The notes below the pieces were generated by a model. The model was given only the letters and a program-made list of their open reading frames with translations. It was not told where the DNA came from and did not search any database. The position numbers were made by a program, and so were the translations under genes. A DNA stretch of 64,000 nucleotides from Lumbricus rubellus (Eukaryota; Annelida; Clitellata; Crassiclitellata; Lumbricidae), in the NCBI GenBank assembly GCA_945859605.1, contig OX243822.1, positions 22,864,144 through 22,928,143 on the forward strand, read 5' to 3'. Shown here piece after piece: positions 41,789 through 51,026 of this stretch (position 1 is its first letter; each line of letters opens with the position of its first letter).

Positions 41789-43087
41789 ATGCAATCCGAT
41801 ATTCTAAGATTCACAGAGCAACCATTGATCGATGAAGGTATCGAGCGATACGAATGGCACGAGTACGAACCTGTAGCGAGAACTAACCTTAACAGTTCTG
41901 GTGAAATAAGAATAAATATTGAATTACAAGACTTATACAGTCACCCAGCAGAGTCATATCTACAATTCGAAGGAAGACTAATTAAAACCGATGACACCGC
42001 ATACGTTAATGCCGATTTAGTCGCTCTTACGAATAATGGGCTTATGTATCTATTCAGTCAAATATCTTATCAGTTATCTAATCAAGAAATCGAAACGCTA
42101 TTTCATCCGGGTCAAGCTACAACGATGCTCGGTTTACTTACGTATCCAAACGATTTTCAGCTGACTCAAGGCTTAAATCAGCTGTGGTATAAAGACACTG
42201 GAGCGACTGCTGTTATTGCGGACAACCCCGGATTTGCCACTAGACAAAGCTTTCTCATTCGCAAACCAAACACTAAAGGAATGTTCAGCTTTATTGTTCC
42301 GTTGAAGCATATTTTCGGGTTTTGCGATGATTACGACAAGATTATTTACGGCTTCAAACAGACGCTGACTTTAGTTCGTAAAGCCGACGATGATGCAATA
42401 TTCCGAGATAACGCTGCAGCTGCTGGAAAAGTTGCGATAAACAAAATTTCATGGTTTATTCCACACGTTATTCCTTCCGATATGGAACGAATGCAGTTGT
42501 ATAAGACGATTGAATCGAAATTAACGTTGCCAGTTGCGTATAGAGCTCGTCAATGCGACACAATAACGGTTCCTCAGTCGACAAGTTTCAGTTGGCGTCT
42601 TAGCGTAAAAACATCACCTGAGAAACCTAGATATATCATCGTAGGATTTCAGACGGACCGTAGCGGTAATCAGGAAAGTAATCCGTCGCTATTTAATCAC
42701 TGCGATCTCAAGAACATATATGTGATGATGAATCAAGAAAGATATCCAGCTGTCGACCATAACCTGTCGTTTCCTAATCAACAATTCTCCAGAGCGTACA
42801 GAGACGCGTCCTCCTTTAGTCAAAAATTCTATGGTATGGATAAGTTGATTACCCAAAGCAATATAACACCTATAGATTATAAAGAATTATATCCGTTGTT
42901 CGTGTTCGATGTAAGCAAACAATCCGAGCGTTTGAAATCGTCAGTCGTTGATATTCAGATTAAGGCTCTTTTCAATGCAGCAGTGCCAGCCGACACAGAA
43001 GCGTATGCTGTCGTAATTTCAGATAGGTTGCTGCAGTTCCAATCGGATGGGCAGAAAATGAGTGTAGTGTATGGAAAATTGATTTAA
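41789..43087 (+). CDS. Major capsid protein (double jelly-roll, hexon-like)
   Basis: 432 aa from the second ATG, chosen because it sits in tattataaaATG; an in-frame ATG lies 12 bp upstream (41777). The N-terminus is ILRFTEQPLIDEGIERYEW. The C-terminal half contains KPRYIIVGFQTDRSGNQESN, FNHCDLKNIYVMMNQERYP, FSQKFYGMD and PLFVFDVSKQSERLKSS, a signature of Polinton/adintovirus major capsid proteins with two jelly-roll folds. It would form the hexagonal shell. It is followed after 16 bp by the SAP/NUMOD-like gene. Confidence 0.87.
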   Translation: MQSDILRFTEQPLIDEGIERYEWHEYEPVARTNLNSSGEIRINIELQDLYSHPAESYLQFEGRLIKTDDTAYVNADLVALTNNGLMYLFSQISYQLSNQEIETLFHPGQATTMLGLLTYPNDFQLTQGLNQLWYKDTGATAVIADNPGFATRQSFLIRKPNTKGMFSFIVPLKHIFGFCDDYDKIIYGFKQTLTLVRKADDDAIFRDNAAAAGKVAINKISWFIPHVIPSDMERMQLYKTIESKLTLPVAYRARQCDTITVPQSTSFSWRLSVKTSPEKPRYIIVGFQTDRSGNQESNPSLFNHCDLKNIYVMMNQERYPAVDHNLSFPNQQFSRAYRDASSFSQKFYGMDKLITQSNITPIDYKELYPLFVFDVSKQSERLKSSVVDIQIKALFNAAVPADTEAYAVVISDRLLQFQSDGQKMSVVYGKLI

Positions 43088-43103
43088 AGAATACTTATAT
43101 ATT

Positions 43104-43433
43104 ATGAAGCTACCAGAGCTTAGAATGTTAGCCAAGCATCACGATGTTACAGGCACTTCGCATCTCAACAAACCTCAAATGATAGCTGTATTGATTGAAA
43201 AGAATATTCTTCCGACGGACTACAAGTCTGTGTCATATCGACATGACACGTTGAGTAGTATCAGGAAACAACCGAGAAGAGTAGATATTATAGATCGAGA
43301 GACTGGCGTTGTTACCTCGTATCCATCGATGTATAAAGCTGCTAAGGCCCATGGTCAGAGTGCTGGTATAATAGCTTATCATAACGGAAATGTCTGGAGA
43401 GATAGATACGAAATTAAAGTGTTTGAGAGATAG
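43104..43433 (+). CDS. SAP-like / NUMOD1-like small protein
   Basis: 109 aa. The N-terminal 35 residues (LPELRMLAKHHDVTGTSHLNK then MIAVLIEKNI) look like a SAP or Rho-N type helix-extended loop-helix. The C-terminal part (VVTSYPSMYKAAKAHGQSAG then NGNVWRDRYEIK) resembles a NUMOD1-type DNA-binding helix-turn-helix found beside homing endonucleases. I infer a DNA-binding accessory protein. It starts in tatattATG. Confidence 0.55.
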   Translation: MKLPELRMLAKHHDVTGTSHLNKPQMIAVLIEKNILPTDYKSVSYRHDTLSSIRKQPRRVDIIDRETGVVTSYPSMYKAAKAHGQSAGIIAYHNGNVWRDRYEIKVFER

Positions 43434-43490
43434 AAAGGTATGAAATTAAAGTGTATTATGGATTTTAATATTTTTGCGTGGTAAGATAAA

Positions 43491-46400
43491 ATGGATTTAA
43501 AGAAAAGTAGTTTAAGAAACATGAACCATGTTGAACACTTGCTCGACTCGCCGGTTCCTGATATTAAGGTTCCTACGCTTACGCCTACACCTGGTAAATA
43601 CAAACCAGTAGCGCCTAAGAGAAAATACAAAAATAGGGTTAGATCCAAATTAAATGATTTTGCGGATTGGCTACTTAGTTATGTGCCTGAACGAGACACT
43701 AAAGTCGTAAATGAAAAACTCGAATCGTTGAAGTCAACTGTTTCCAGGATATTTGATAAAACTAAAATTCGAGAAACGGCGTCGGCTATTAAAGGATTCA
43801 CCAAGCAATATAGAATAGATGGAATTAATGGAATGGATGCCTCTTCGTTTCTTGATTTCGTCAGACCGCAGGTAGTTAATCTGTTGTCGAGTAATCGCCA
43901 AACAAAGGTTAATCTAGTTCTTATATGTACTATGGAACGAGTAGATATGAAATCTGGAGTAGTGACTTCTGAGGATATACCATTCGTTTCCAGGGCAGAA
44001 GTTATTTTAGAAGCAACCGACTTGAATGAAATATACAGCAGAAAGAAGGATAAAATCATGGAGTCTATTGCTAGTTTTCAGATGCAAGGAAGTAATTGGA
44101 GATTTAAAGCTGTTGTAAAATTAGATATAAATACGGTAAAATATACCCCCTTAAGAGGTAGTTCTTACATTCCACTTCCCAGCTTCTTAGCTAATAAAAA
44201 GGCTATTATAAATATGAAAAACGACGACGAAGAATGTTTCAAATGGTGTATCACTAGAGCTTTGAATCCGGTTGTAAAAAATCCGGAAAAAATAACGAAA
44301 GCTTTGAAAGAACAATCGAAAAAACTTAATTGGAGTGGTATTGAGTTTCCGGTAGCGACTCATGCTAATGTGATAGGTAAATTTGAGAGAAATAATAATA
44401 TTAGTGTTAATATATTTGGTTACGAAAAACATGTCTATCCGCTTTATCTGTCTAACTGTGAAAGCGATATTTGTGTAGATCTTTTGCTTATATCTGATGG
44501 AGAAAAAAAACATTATTGCTGGATAAAGAATTTTAACCGATTGATGACGTTCCGAACAGCAAATTCGCATTATTCAGCGCACTATTGTAAAAGGTGTATG
44601 AATGGTTTCACAACGACAGAAGCGCTTAACAACCATAATGAGTACTGCAAACACCATAACGCACAAAAAATAGAAATGCCAGAAAAAGGAACTATGCTAA
44701 GTTTTAAAAATTATAACAATTCTATGAGGGTTCCGTTTATAGTCTACGCAGATTTTGAGTCTTTTGTAAAACCGATCGATACATGCCAACCAAATCCAGA
44801 GTTGTCGTACACTAATAAATATCAAAAGCATACTCCTAGCTCCTTTTGTTACCACATAAAATGTTTCGACGATAGTGTATATTCTCAAGATCCTGTGACG
44901 TTTACGGCTGAAAGCGAAGATGATGATGTTGGTCAAATATTTGTAGATAAACTAGAAGAGAATATAAAACAAATATATAATCAATTTAAATTCCCTAAGA
45001 AGATGATATTTACAGAAGAGGACAAGAAGTGTTTTGATGGAGCTACTATATGTCATATCTGTGGAAAAACCTTGGGCGAAGACCGAGTGAGAGATCACTG
45101 TCATCTTAGCGGTAAATTTAGAGGGGCTGCTCATAACATTTGTAATGTAAACTATAAAGTCCCCAAGTTTTTCCCTGTAGTGTTTCATAATCTTTCCGGG
45201 TACGATTGTCATCTGTTCATTAAGAAACTGAGAGGTAATAATGGAGAGAAAATTAATTGCATACCTAATAACGAGGAAAAGTATATATCTTTTAGCAGAG
45301 AGGTCGTTGTTGATAAGTTTGTAAATAAAGAGGGAAAAGAGATTACCGTCAAGCGACAACTGCGTTTTATCGACAGTTTTAAATTTATGGCTTCTAGTCT
45401 TGATGCTTTATCGAGGAACCTAAGCAAAGACCAGTGTAAAAATATTGGGAAACGATATACTGGAAAGAAGCTCGATCTTTTGCTGAGAAAAGGCATATAT
45501 CCTTATGACTACGTCGATTCATTTACTACCTTTAATGAAACCGAACTACCACCAAAATCCGCATTCTATTCTAAGCTAAATGATTCGAATATTAGCGATG
45601 AAGACTACGAGCATGCAAAAACGGTATGGAAGGAATTTGGATGCAAAACATTCAGAGAATATCACGATTTATACAACGTTTCGGATGTTCTGTTACTTGC
45701 CGATGTTTTCGAAAACTTTAGAGATGTGTGTATGAAGAACTATACGCTTGACCCTGCATGGTATTTTACATCTCCTGGTTTAGCCTGGGATGCCGCTTTA
45801 AAATTGACAGGCGTGAAATTGGAGTTATTGAATGATTATGATATGATTCTGATGCTTAGGCAAGGGATGAGAGGAGGAGTGAGCACAATATCAAATCGTT
45901 ACGGGAAAGCGAATAATAAATATATGAGCGATTTCAATAGTAACGAAAATTCTACATTTATTACTTACCTGGATGCGAATAATCTATATGGATGGGCTAT
46001 GATCAAAAATTTACCTACTCACGGGTTCAAATGGATGAACGAAGATGAATTAAATAATTGGAGAAGTATTCCATGCATATTGGAAGTTGATTTGGAATAT
46101 CCTAAAGAGTTACACGACCTGCATAACGATTTTCCGTTAGCCCCCGAAAGCATTGAGATTAACAAAGTCAAAAAGTTAATTCCAAACTTAAACGATAAAA
46201 AGAAGTATGTGCTGCACTACGATAATCTGAAGCTGTATGAGAGCTTGGGTTTGAAAATAACAAAGGTGCATAGAGGTGTACTATTCGAAGAAAGTGATTG
46301 GTTGAAAAAGTATATCGATTTAAATACAGCTCTTAGAACGAAAGCTACTAATGACTTTGAAAAAGACTTTTTCAAATTAATGAATAACAGTGTCTTTGGA

Positions 46401-47162
46401 AAAACTTGTGAGAACATTGAAAATCGTGTTGATGTAGAGTTAGTGTGTCAAGAGGAGAGGGCTATTGAACTAGCCGCTAAACCTAATTATGAGAGATGTA
46501 CTATTTTCGATGAAAATCTAATAGCCGTTCACATGAAAAAAACTAAATTGTACTATAATAAACCTATATATCTTGGCATGTGTATATTAGACTTGAGCAA
46601 AACGCTGATGTATGAATTTCATTACAATTACATCAAGGATAAATACGGAAATAGAGCTAAATTATTATTTACCGATACAGATTCTTTGACATACGAAATT
46701 AAAACTGAAGACTTTTACTCTGATATCGCAGGCGATATTAAGACTCGATTCGACACGAGTGAATACCCGAGAGATCATCCATCTGGTATTGAGGTTGGAG
46801 TAAATAAAAAAGTTATTGGAATGTTCAAGGATGAAGCTAGTGGGAAACAGATAAAAGAATTTATTGGACTCAGAGCAAAGTTGTATTCTTATAAGATGGC
46901 TGCTGGAGATGAGCACAAGAAATGTAAAGGTATTAAGAAGAATGTTGTCCAGAAAACTATTACTCACGAAGATTATAAAGACTGCTTATTTACTAAAAAA
47001 GAACAACAACGAACGATGAATGTTATTAGATCTTATCATCATGATATTTATACAGAAGAAATTAATAAAGTTGCATTATCTGCAGATGACGATAAACGGG
47101 TAATAATGGAGGATGGAATTCATACACTAGCATATGGTCACTACTCGTTGAAAACTATTTAA
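43491..47162 (+). CDS. Protein-primed family B DNA polymerase (PolB)
   Basis: 1223 aa. It replicates the linear element DNA, probably from a protein primer bound at the TIR ends. The N-terminal region (1-400) includes a DDEECFKWCITRAL block and a C2H2-type finger (HYCKRCMNGF to HNEYCKHH). Exo I is YADFESF (D421, E423) and Exo II is NLSGYDCHLF (D572). A zinc module CHICGKTLGEDRVRDHCHL lies at about 521-540. Palm motif A is YLDANNLYGWAM (D828), motif B is KLMNNSVFGKT (about 962-970) and motif C is FTDTDSL (D1062, D1064). All catalytic residues are present and the frame is uninterrupted. Length is in the Polinton range. It starts in agataaaATGG. Confidence 0.95.
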   Translation: MDLKKSSLRNMNHVEHLLDSPVPDIKVPTLTPTPGKYKPVAPKRKYKNRVRSKLNDFADWLLSYVPERDTKVVNEKLESLKSTVSRIFDKTKIRETASAIKGFTKQYRIDGINGMDASSFLDFVRPQVVNLLSSNRQTKVNLVLICTMERVDMKSGVVTSEDIPFVSRAEVILEATDLNEIYSRKKDKIMESIASFQMQGSNWRFKAVVKLDINTVKYTPLRGSSYIPLPSFLANKKAIINMKNDDEECFKWCITRALNPVVKNPEKITKALKEQSKKLNWSGIEFPVATHANVIGKFERNNNISVNIFGYEKHVYPLYLSNCESDICVDLLLISDGEKKHYCWIKNFNRLMTFRTANSHYSAHYCKRCMNGFTTTEALNNHNEYCKHHNAQKIEMPEKGTMLSFKNYNNSMRVPFIVYADFESFVKPIDTCQPNPELSYTNKYQKHTPSSFCYHIKCFDDSVYSQDPVTFTAESEDDDVGQIFVDKLEENIKQIYNQFKFPKKMIFTEEDKKCFDGATICHICGKTLGEDRVRDHCHLSGKFRGAAHNICNVNYKVPKFFPVVFHNLSGYDCHLFIKKLRGNNGEKINCIPNNEEKYISFSREVVVDKFVNKEGKEITVKRQLRFIDSFKFMASSLDALSRNLSKDQCKNIGKRYTGKKLDLLLRKGIYPYDYVDSFTTFNETELPPKSAFYSKLNDSNISDEDYEHAKTVWKEFGCKTFREYHDLYNVSDVLLLADVFENFRDVCMKNYTLDPAWYFTSPGLAWDAALKLTGVKLELLNDYDMILMLRQGMRGGVSTISNRYGKANNKYMSDFNSNENSTFITYLDANNLYGWAMIKNLPTHGFKWMNEDELNNWRSIPCILEVDLEYPKELHDLHNDFPLAPESIEINKVKKLIPNLNDKKKYVLHYDNLKLYESLGLKITKVHRGVLFEESDWLKKYIDLNTALRTKATNDFEKDFFKLMNNSVFGKTCENIENRVDVELVCQEERAIELAAKPNYERCTIFDENLIAVHMKKTKLYYNKPIYLGMCILDLSKTLMYEFHYNYIKDKYGNRAKLLFTDTDSLTYEIKTEDFYSDIAGDIKTRFDTSEYPRDHPSGIEVGVNKKVIGMFKDEASGKQIKEFIGLRAKLYSYKMAAGDEHKKCKGIKKNVVQKTITHEDYKDCLFTKKEQQRTMNVIRSYHHDIYTEEINKVALSADDDKRVIMEDGIHTLAYGHYSLKTI

Positions 47163-47179
47163 AGAAAAATATATATATA

Positions 47180-47871
47180 ATGGATGACTCTAAAGTGTGT
47201 TCCAAATGTAGGATGGAAAAAAACTTAAACGAATTTCATAAAGATAAATGTAATAAGAGCGGTTATTATACTAGTTGTAAAACGTGTAAAAATTCCAAAG
47301 TGAAGGAACTTAGGCAAAAATACTCGATACTAGAGACTAGGGAAATAAAAGATAAAAAAGTTTGCTGTCGATGTAGGAAAGAAAAGAACATTTTAGAATA
47401 TGTAAAAATAGATGTCGTAAAGATGGGAGAGATAATGAATGTAAGGAATGTAAATATAAATATAATCACTCGTATTCTGAAGCTCGAAAGCAATATGATC
47501 CTGAGTTTAAACTACTTAAAAATATGAGGAGTAGGCTTAGTGAATCATTAAGAGGTAAATCGAAATCACAAATGACGCGCCAACATATCGGTGTTGACTT
47601 TGAAATATTTACTAAATGGATTGAATTTCAGTTAGAAGAAGGAATGACTATGGAAAATTACGGTTCGGTTTGGCATCTCGATCATGTTTTGCCATTATCG
47701 TCGTTCAACTTGCTAGACGAAGAAGAACTTCTCAAAGCTATGAATTGGAAGAATATTCGTCCACTGCTACCGGTTAAAAATATGCAAAAAGCAAACAAAA
47801 TAGATCGCTGGCTATATGTAATGCAGGAAGTAAAATCGAATTACTTTTTAAAACATTTAGATGAAATATAA
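47180..47871 (+). pseudogene. Zinc-ribbon/HNH endonuclease gene, frameshifted
   Basis: Two overlapping frames (47180-47527 and 47524-47871) look like one gene. The first has a KVCSKCRMEKNLNEF zinc-ribbon module with CKTCKN and starts a second one (KVCCRCRKEKNILEY). Near 47400-47405 the conserved Cys pattern moves to the -1 frame and runs on without a stop into the second frame, which carries the HNH motif WHLDHVLPLSSFN and NIRPLLPVKNMQKANK. It resembles HNH nucleases encoded by phages and giant viruses. A single-base deletion, a programmed slip, or a sequencing error could explain it. It starts in atatataATGG. Confidence 0.7.
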
Positions 47872-47872
47872 A

Positions 47873-48307
47873 ATGAGTTCTGCAACTGTGAAAAACATCG
47901 ATGTCGAAGGCGTAGTTCTTCCAAATCATCCGTTAACGAATTTTGAATTATTGGATGCCGCGAAGAAGCTGAATATTCCGAATTTTAGAGGCGTTTTCGT
48001 GCGAGACGAGCTGCCGAATAAACCTAGACGGATTGAATGTGGGATATTGAATCTAGACGATTCTAAAGGAACCGGTCAGCATTGGTGCTCTTTCTTAAAG
48101 AGCGGTAATGAGAAAATATATTTCGATAGTTACGGCCTTCCTCCCCCTCTGGAACTGATAAAGTATTTACGCCGTCCAGTGTTATATAACAGCGAGCGAA
48201 TACAACCCGATAACGAAGTATTTTGTGGTCATTTGTGTCTGTACGTCTTAAAGAAGACGATGAACGATGGTTGTAAATTTCAAGAAGTTATAAATGGCTT
48301 GCATTAA
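47873..48307 (+). CDS. Adenain-like cysteine protease
   Basis: 144 aa from the second ATG, which lies in aatataaaATG and just past the previous stop; an in-frame ATG is 12 bp upstream. Catalytic set: His70 in GTGQHWCSF, Asp85 in IYFDSYG, Gln111 in RIQPDNE and Cys118 in VFCGHLCLYVL. Order and spacing match adenovirus endopeptidase and ULP1-like proteases of Polintons. It would mature virion precursors. Candidate substrates with Gly-Gly sites are the proteins at 39316 and 41399. Confidence 0.92.
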   Translation: MSSATVKNIDVEGVVLPNHPLTNFELLDAAKKLNIPNFRGVFVRDELPNKPRRIECGILNLDDSKGTGQHWCSFLKSGNEKIYFDSYGLPPPLELIKYLRRPVLYNSERIQPDNEVFCGHLCLYVLKKTMNDGCKFQEVINGLH

Positions 48308-48340
48308 AAATTATTATATATAAATATATATATATATAAA

Positions 48341-49105
48341 ATGCCTATCGATAAATTTGGTCACACCGCTGCTGGAGGAACATCACGAAGAGTAATCGCT
48401 GGAGGTGTTACTCTTAGCCAAGTAAATGCTAATTTTCTTCGATTGGATGGGACAAATCTGCCGACTGGAAATTTAAAAATGAATGGACATGTGATAAAAG
48501 GTCTCCCAGTAACGAATACTTCGACTGCCGGAATGGATGAAGCTTTAAGTAGGGGGCAAGCCATTGATTTGATAACGAATCACAACGATTCTCCGTCCAA
48601 CGATAATCATTTGACGAATAAGAAATACGTTGATGAACAAGTTACAAAGTACGTCGATAAATCTCTGAAAAAGTGTCGTGCTGGGTATATTCCTCCCTTG
48701 GAAGCTGATGTAAGTGTAACAGGATTCGTTGCTAGCGCCAGTTCTTGTTTTGCCGGAAGCAAAGCCTACCATGCTTTCACTAATCTCACTGACGATGTTA
48801 ACGCAGCTTGGGTTTCGGGTGAAGATGAAACTGTTTGGTTACAAATTAAATGTCCTGAGCCAGTTAAAATTTGGAGAATTGCGTTGAAAACCGTATCTGT
48901 ATCTTATTGGAATTTATCCGCTAGCAATGATGGAGCAGTGTTTGCACACTTACATACATCTTCAACTCCTTCAGAGACTATTCCGACATTTTTTAATATT
49001 TCTACTACGGATGCGTATCAATATTACAGAGTTAGAGTACTGGCAAAGGATAACGATCTTCCACGAGGGATTCAGGTAATGCAATTATATGTATACGATG
49101 ACTAA
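48341..49105 (+). CDS. Fibre-like protein 1, discoidin-like head
   Basis: 254 aa. Residues 1-100 (DKFGHTAAGGTSRRVIAGGV, LSQVNANFLRLDG, GNLKMNGHVIKGLP, TNKKYVDEQV) are an N-terminal attachment and shaft module of the type found in phage and viral fibres. Residues about 125-254 (KAYHAFTNLTDDVNAAWVSG, VWLQIKCPEPVKIWRIALK, YYRVRVL) resemble an F5/8 type C (discoidin) domain, a sugar- or lipid-binding fold. The likely role is attachment of a particle to cells; this is inferred. Its paralogue follows directly at 49136 with a different head. Confidence 0.72.
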   Translation: MPIDKFGHTAAGGTSRRVIAGGVTLSQVNANFLRLDGTNLPTGNLKMNGHVIKGLPVTNTSTAGMDEALSRGQAIDLITNHNDSPSNDNHLTNKKYVDEQVTKYVDKSLKKCRAGYIPPLEADVSVTGFVASASSCFAGSKAYHAFTNLTDDVNAAWVSGEDETVWLQIKCPEPVKIWRIALKTVSVSYWNLSASNDGAVFAHLHTSSTPSETIPTFFNISTTDAYQYYRVRVLAKDNDLPRGIQVMQLYVYDD

Positions 49106-49135
49106 TCTGCATTAAAAATTATTATTATATATAAA

Positions 49136-50209
49136 ATGCCTGTCGATAAATTCGGTCACACCGATGTTGGTTCATCACAAAGAGTAATCGCTGGAGGTGT
49201 CACTCTTAGTCAAGTAAATGCTAGTTTTCTTCGATTGGATGGAGCAAACATCGCGACTGGAAATTTAAAAATGGGTGGTCACAAAATTAAAGGACTACCA
49301 ACAACGAAACCTTTGACAGCAGCAATGGATGAGGCTTTAAGTTGGGGTCAAGCCATTGATTTGATAACGAATCACGACGATTCTCCGTCCAACGATAATC
49401 ATTTGACGAATAAGAAATACGTTAATGAACAAGTTGCATCGAAGGTGGCTAAGACTGGTGATACCATGACTGGTGATCTAATCTTAAACGTTGGCTCCGA
49501 TCGTCTGCGTTCAATGGGTTGTAAGGACTTGAGAGGAGAAAATAAAGAATTCACTATTTTCTTAGGTAGTATACGAAATAAACTACAATGTTCGTTAAAC
49601 AATCCTATTACATTACAATCGATGGATGGATTTCGTTTTAGAATAAACAATGAAATCATGTTAGAGATGGTTAAGTCACTCGATGGCACTCCTCCGTCTA
49701 AAATAAATGTGTATAAGTCCATCTTTATGCATGATGCTTACATTACAGGACTACACGAACCCAACAACGCCAGCGATGCAGCTACGAAGCAGTATGTAGA
49801 TTCTATCTCAATCGGTCCCGCGCTTAGCATTCATTCTTTAGCTTGGCAATTCTTAATCGCTAAAACTCACACAAGAGTTACTTTCGATAGTGTAAGATTC
49901 AAAACCGATGGTGTTATAAGTGCGGGAATGACCCGTTTCACTCCCGGTAAAGCCGGATACTATTTCGTTTCGACGTACATAGAATTTGGTCACAGTAGTA
50001 CCGCTCCTGGTAACGTCTACCTGTATAGAAATGGGGCGAATTACATGCAAATTGCGGGCGGAGGGGGAACGGGAGCTGCGTTTAACAATTCAACCGGTAG
50101 TTGCATAATTTTCGTAACCAATACCGATTTTCTCGAGATATTCGCTTATTCGCACATCGCACTAAATATATTAGCTAGAGACTTTTCGGCAGTATTCTTA
50201 CGACCTTAA
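49136..50209 (+). CDS. Fibre-like protein 2, C1q/TNF-like head
   Basis: 357 aa. The first 100 residues nearly repeat those of fibre-like protein 1, at DNA level as well. A middle shaft (about 101-225) includes the AATKQYVDS repeat unit seen in phage tail fibres (compare TNKKYVNEQV). Residues about 226-357 (LAWQFLIAKTHTRVTFDSVR, FTPGKAGYYFVSTYIEF, VYLYRNGANY) look like a C1q/TNF-type jelly-roll. A trimeric receptor-binding head is inferred. It is the last gene, ending 15 bp before the right TIR. Confidence 0.72.
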   Translation: MPVDKFGHTDVGSSQRVIAGGVTLSQVNASFLRLDGANIATGNLKMGGHKIKGLPTTKPLTAAMDEALSWGQAIDLITNHDDSPSNDNHLTNKKYVNEQVASKVAKTGDTMTGDLILNVGSDRLRSMGCKDLRGENKEFTIFLGSIRNKLQCSLNNPITLQSMDGFRFRINNEIMLEMVKSLDGTPPSKINVYKSIFMHDAYITGLHEPNNASDAATKQYVDSISIGPALSIHSLAWQFLIAKTHTRVTFDSVRFKTDGVISAGMTRFTPGKAGYYFVSTYIEFGHSSTAPGNVYLYRNGANYMQIAGGGGTGAAFNNSTGSCIIFVTNTDFLEIFAYSHIALNILARDFSAVFLRP

Positions 50210-50224
50210 TTTCCTTGCTGATCG

Positions 50225-50471
50225 AAATAATAAAAGACATCCAGAGGGCAGTGGCCAATCCTCTCCCTCACCGTCTCATCATCCACTGACCGTGTACTCA
50301 TCATAGCGGAGTCGGCTTGTGGAACAGAAATCTCGTTACAAATTTCTGCCCCGGTGGGGAATTGAACCCCCGACCTCTTGGTCGACAGTCTAGCGCGCTA
50401 TCCACCGTACTACCGAGCACCCCCCTCAGGAAATAATAAAAGTCATCCAGAAGCGAAGTTTAACTACTACT
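50225..50471 (-). repeat. Polinton right TIR
   Basis: Inverted copy of 33720-33966 with two differences. The outer end finishes ttaactactact, directly before gttctc. Confidence 0.93.
50347..50420 (-). ncRNA. tRNA-Asp-like Pol III module in right TIR
   Basis: Exact inverted counterpart of 33771-33844, with the same A and B boxes and GTC at the anticodon position. It points inward, toward the fibre genes. Confidence 0.6.
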
Positions 50472-50477
50472 GTTCTC
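50472..50477. repeat. Polinton target duplication, right
   Basis: gttctc, identical to 33714-33719. Confidence 0.9.
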
Positions 50478-51026
50478 CACAGTCGTTCTCACACCAAAGA
50501 CCGATCGATGGTTGTCTGCATGGACTGAGGAGGAGCGTCATCTCTCACCATGATCTGCTGCCGCTGACAGAGGGATGAGACGAAAGTCGCTGCAGCAGCA
50601 GCATCATAGAAGTTGTTGCACTGCTCAACGCTCATCGATCGATCGATCGTCATCGACGCCAAAAAAGTTCAGGAAGCCTACTACATGTATAATGAATTCA
50701 TCTCTGGATCTGTTTAGTCATCTCTGTTGCTCTCTTTCATTGGGTCTTGCTCTCTATAGGCCTATGGCATTCACTTCTTGTAGACTGGAGAACAGTTAGC
50801 GCTATCGTGAAGTACGGTATCGAATAAGCGCTCTAGTCAACTTCATAGAATCGTTAAAATACAAAATTAGGCCTACATAGATTCATTCATTACGAAAATT
50901 TAGAAAGCGTCCCTCCGATAGAGTATAATATATAATCATTCATTCATTATTTAAATGCATTTTGTAAAGCGCTTCTTCAAGGGGACTACTCATTGGCGCT
51001 ACCAACCTCAGCTGTCTTAAGATGAA
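50478..51026. other. Right flank of the Polinton, no gene recognised
   Basis: Host flank without a supported gene. A ttgtaaagcgcttcttcaag string near 50960 resembles an inverted retroposon tail. Confidence 0.4.

Larger units (their letters stand above)
33720..50471. mobile_element. Complete Polinton/Maverick (adintovirus-like) element, 16,752 bp
   Basis: Bounded by 247-bp terminal inverted repeats (33720-33966 and 50225-50471) that start with AG and differ at two positions, and by a 6-bp target duplication gttctc. It encodes the full Polinton core set: chromodomain integrase, protein-primed family B DNA polymerase, FtsK/HerA-type packaging ATPase, adenain-like protease, double-jelly-roll major capsid and penton-like minor capsid proteins. 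Accessory virion, DNA-binding and fibre-like genes are added. All but two genes point right. Near-identical TIRs and largely open frames suggest a recent insertion. One gene is frameshifted (47180-47871) and the integrase has no AUG of its own near its N-terminus. Whether particles are made cannot be judged from sequence. Confidence 0.95.

Noticed and set aside
43679..46967. Minus-strand frames within the PolB region
   Set aside because: Shadows of the 1223-aa polymerase frame with no recognisable motif.
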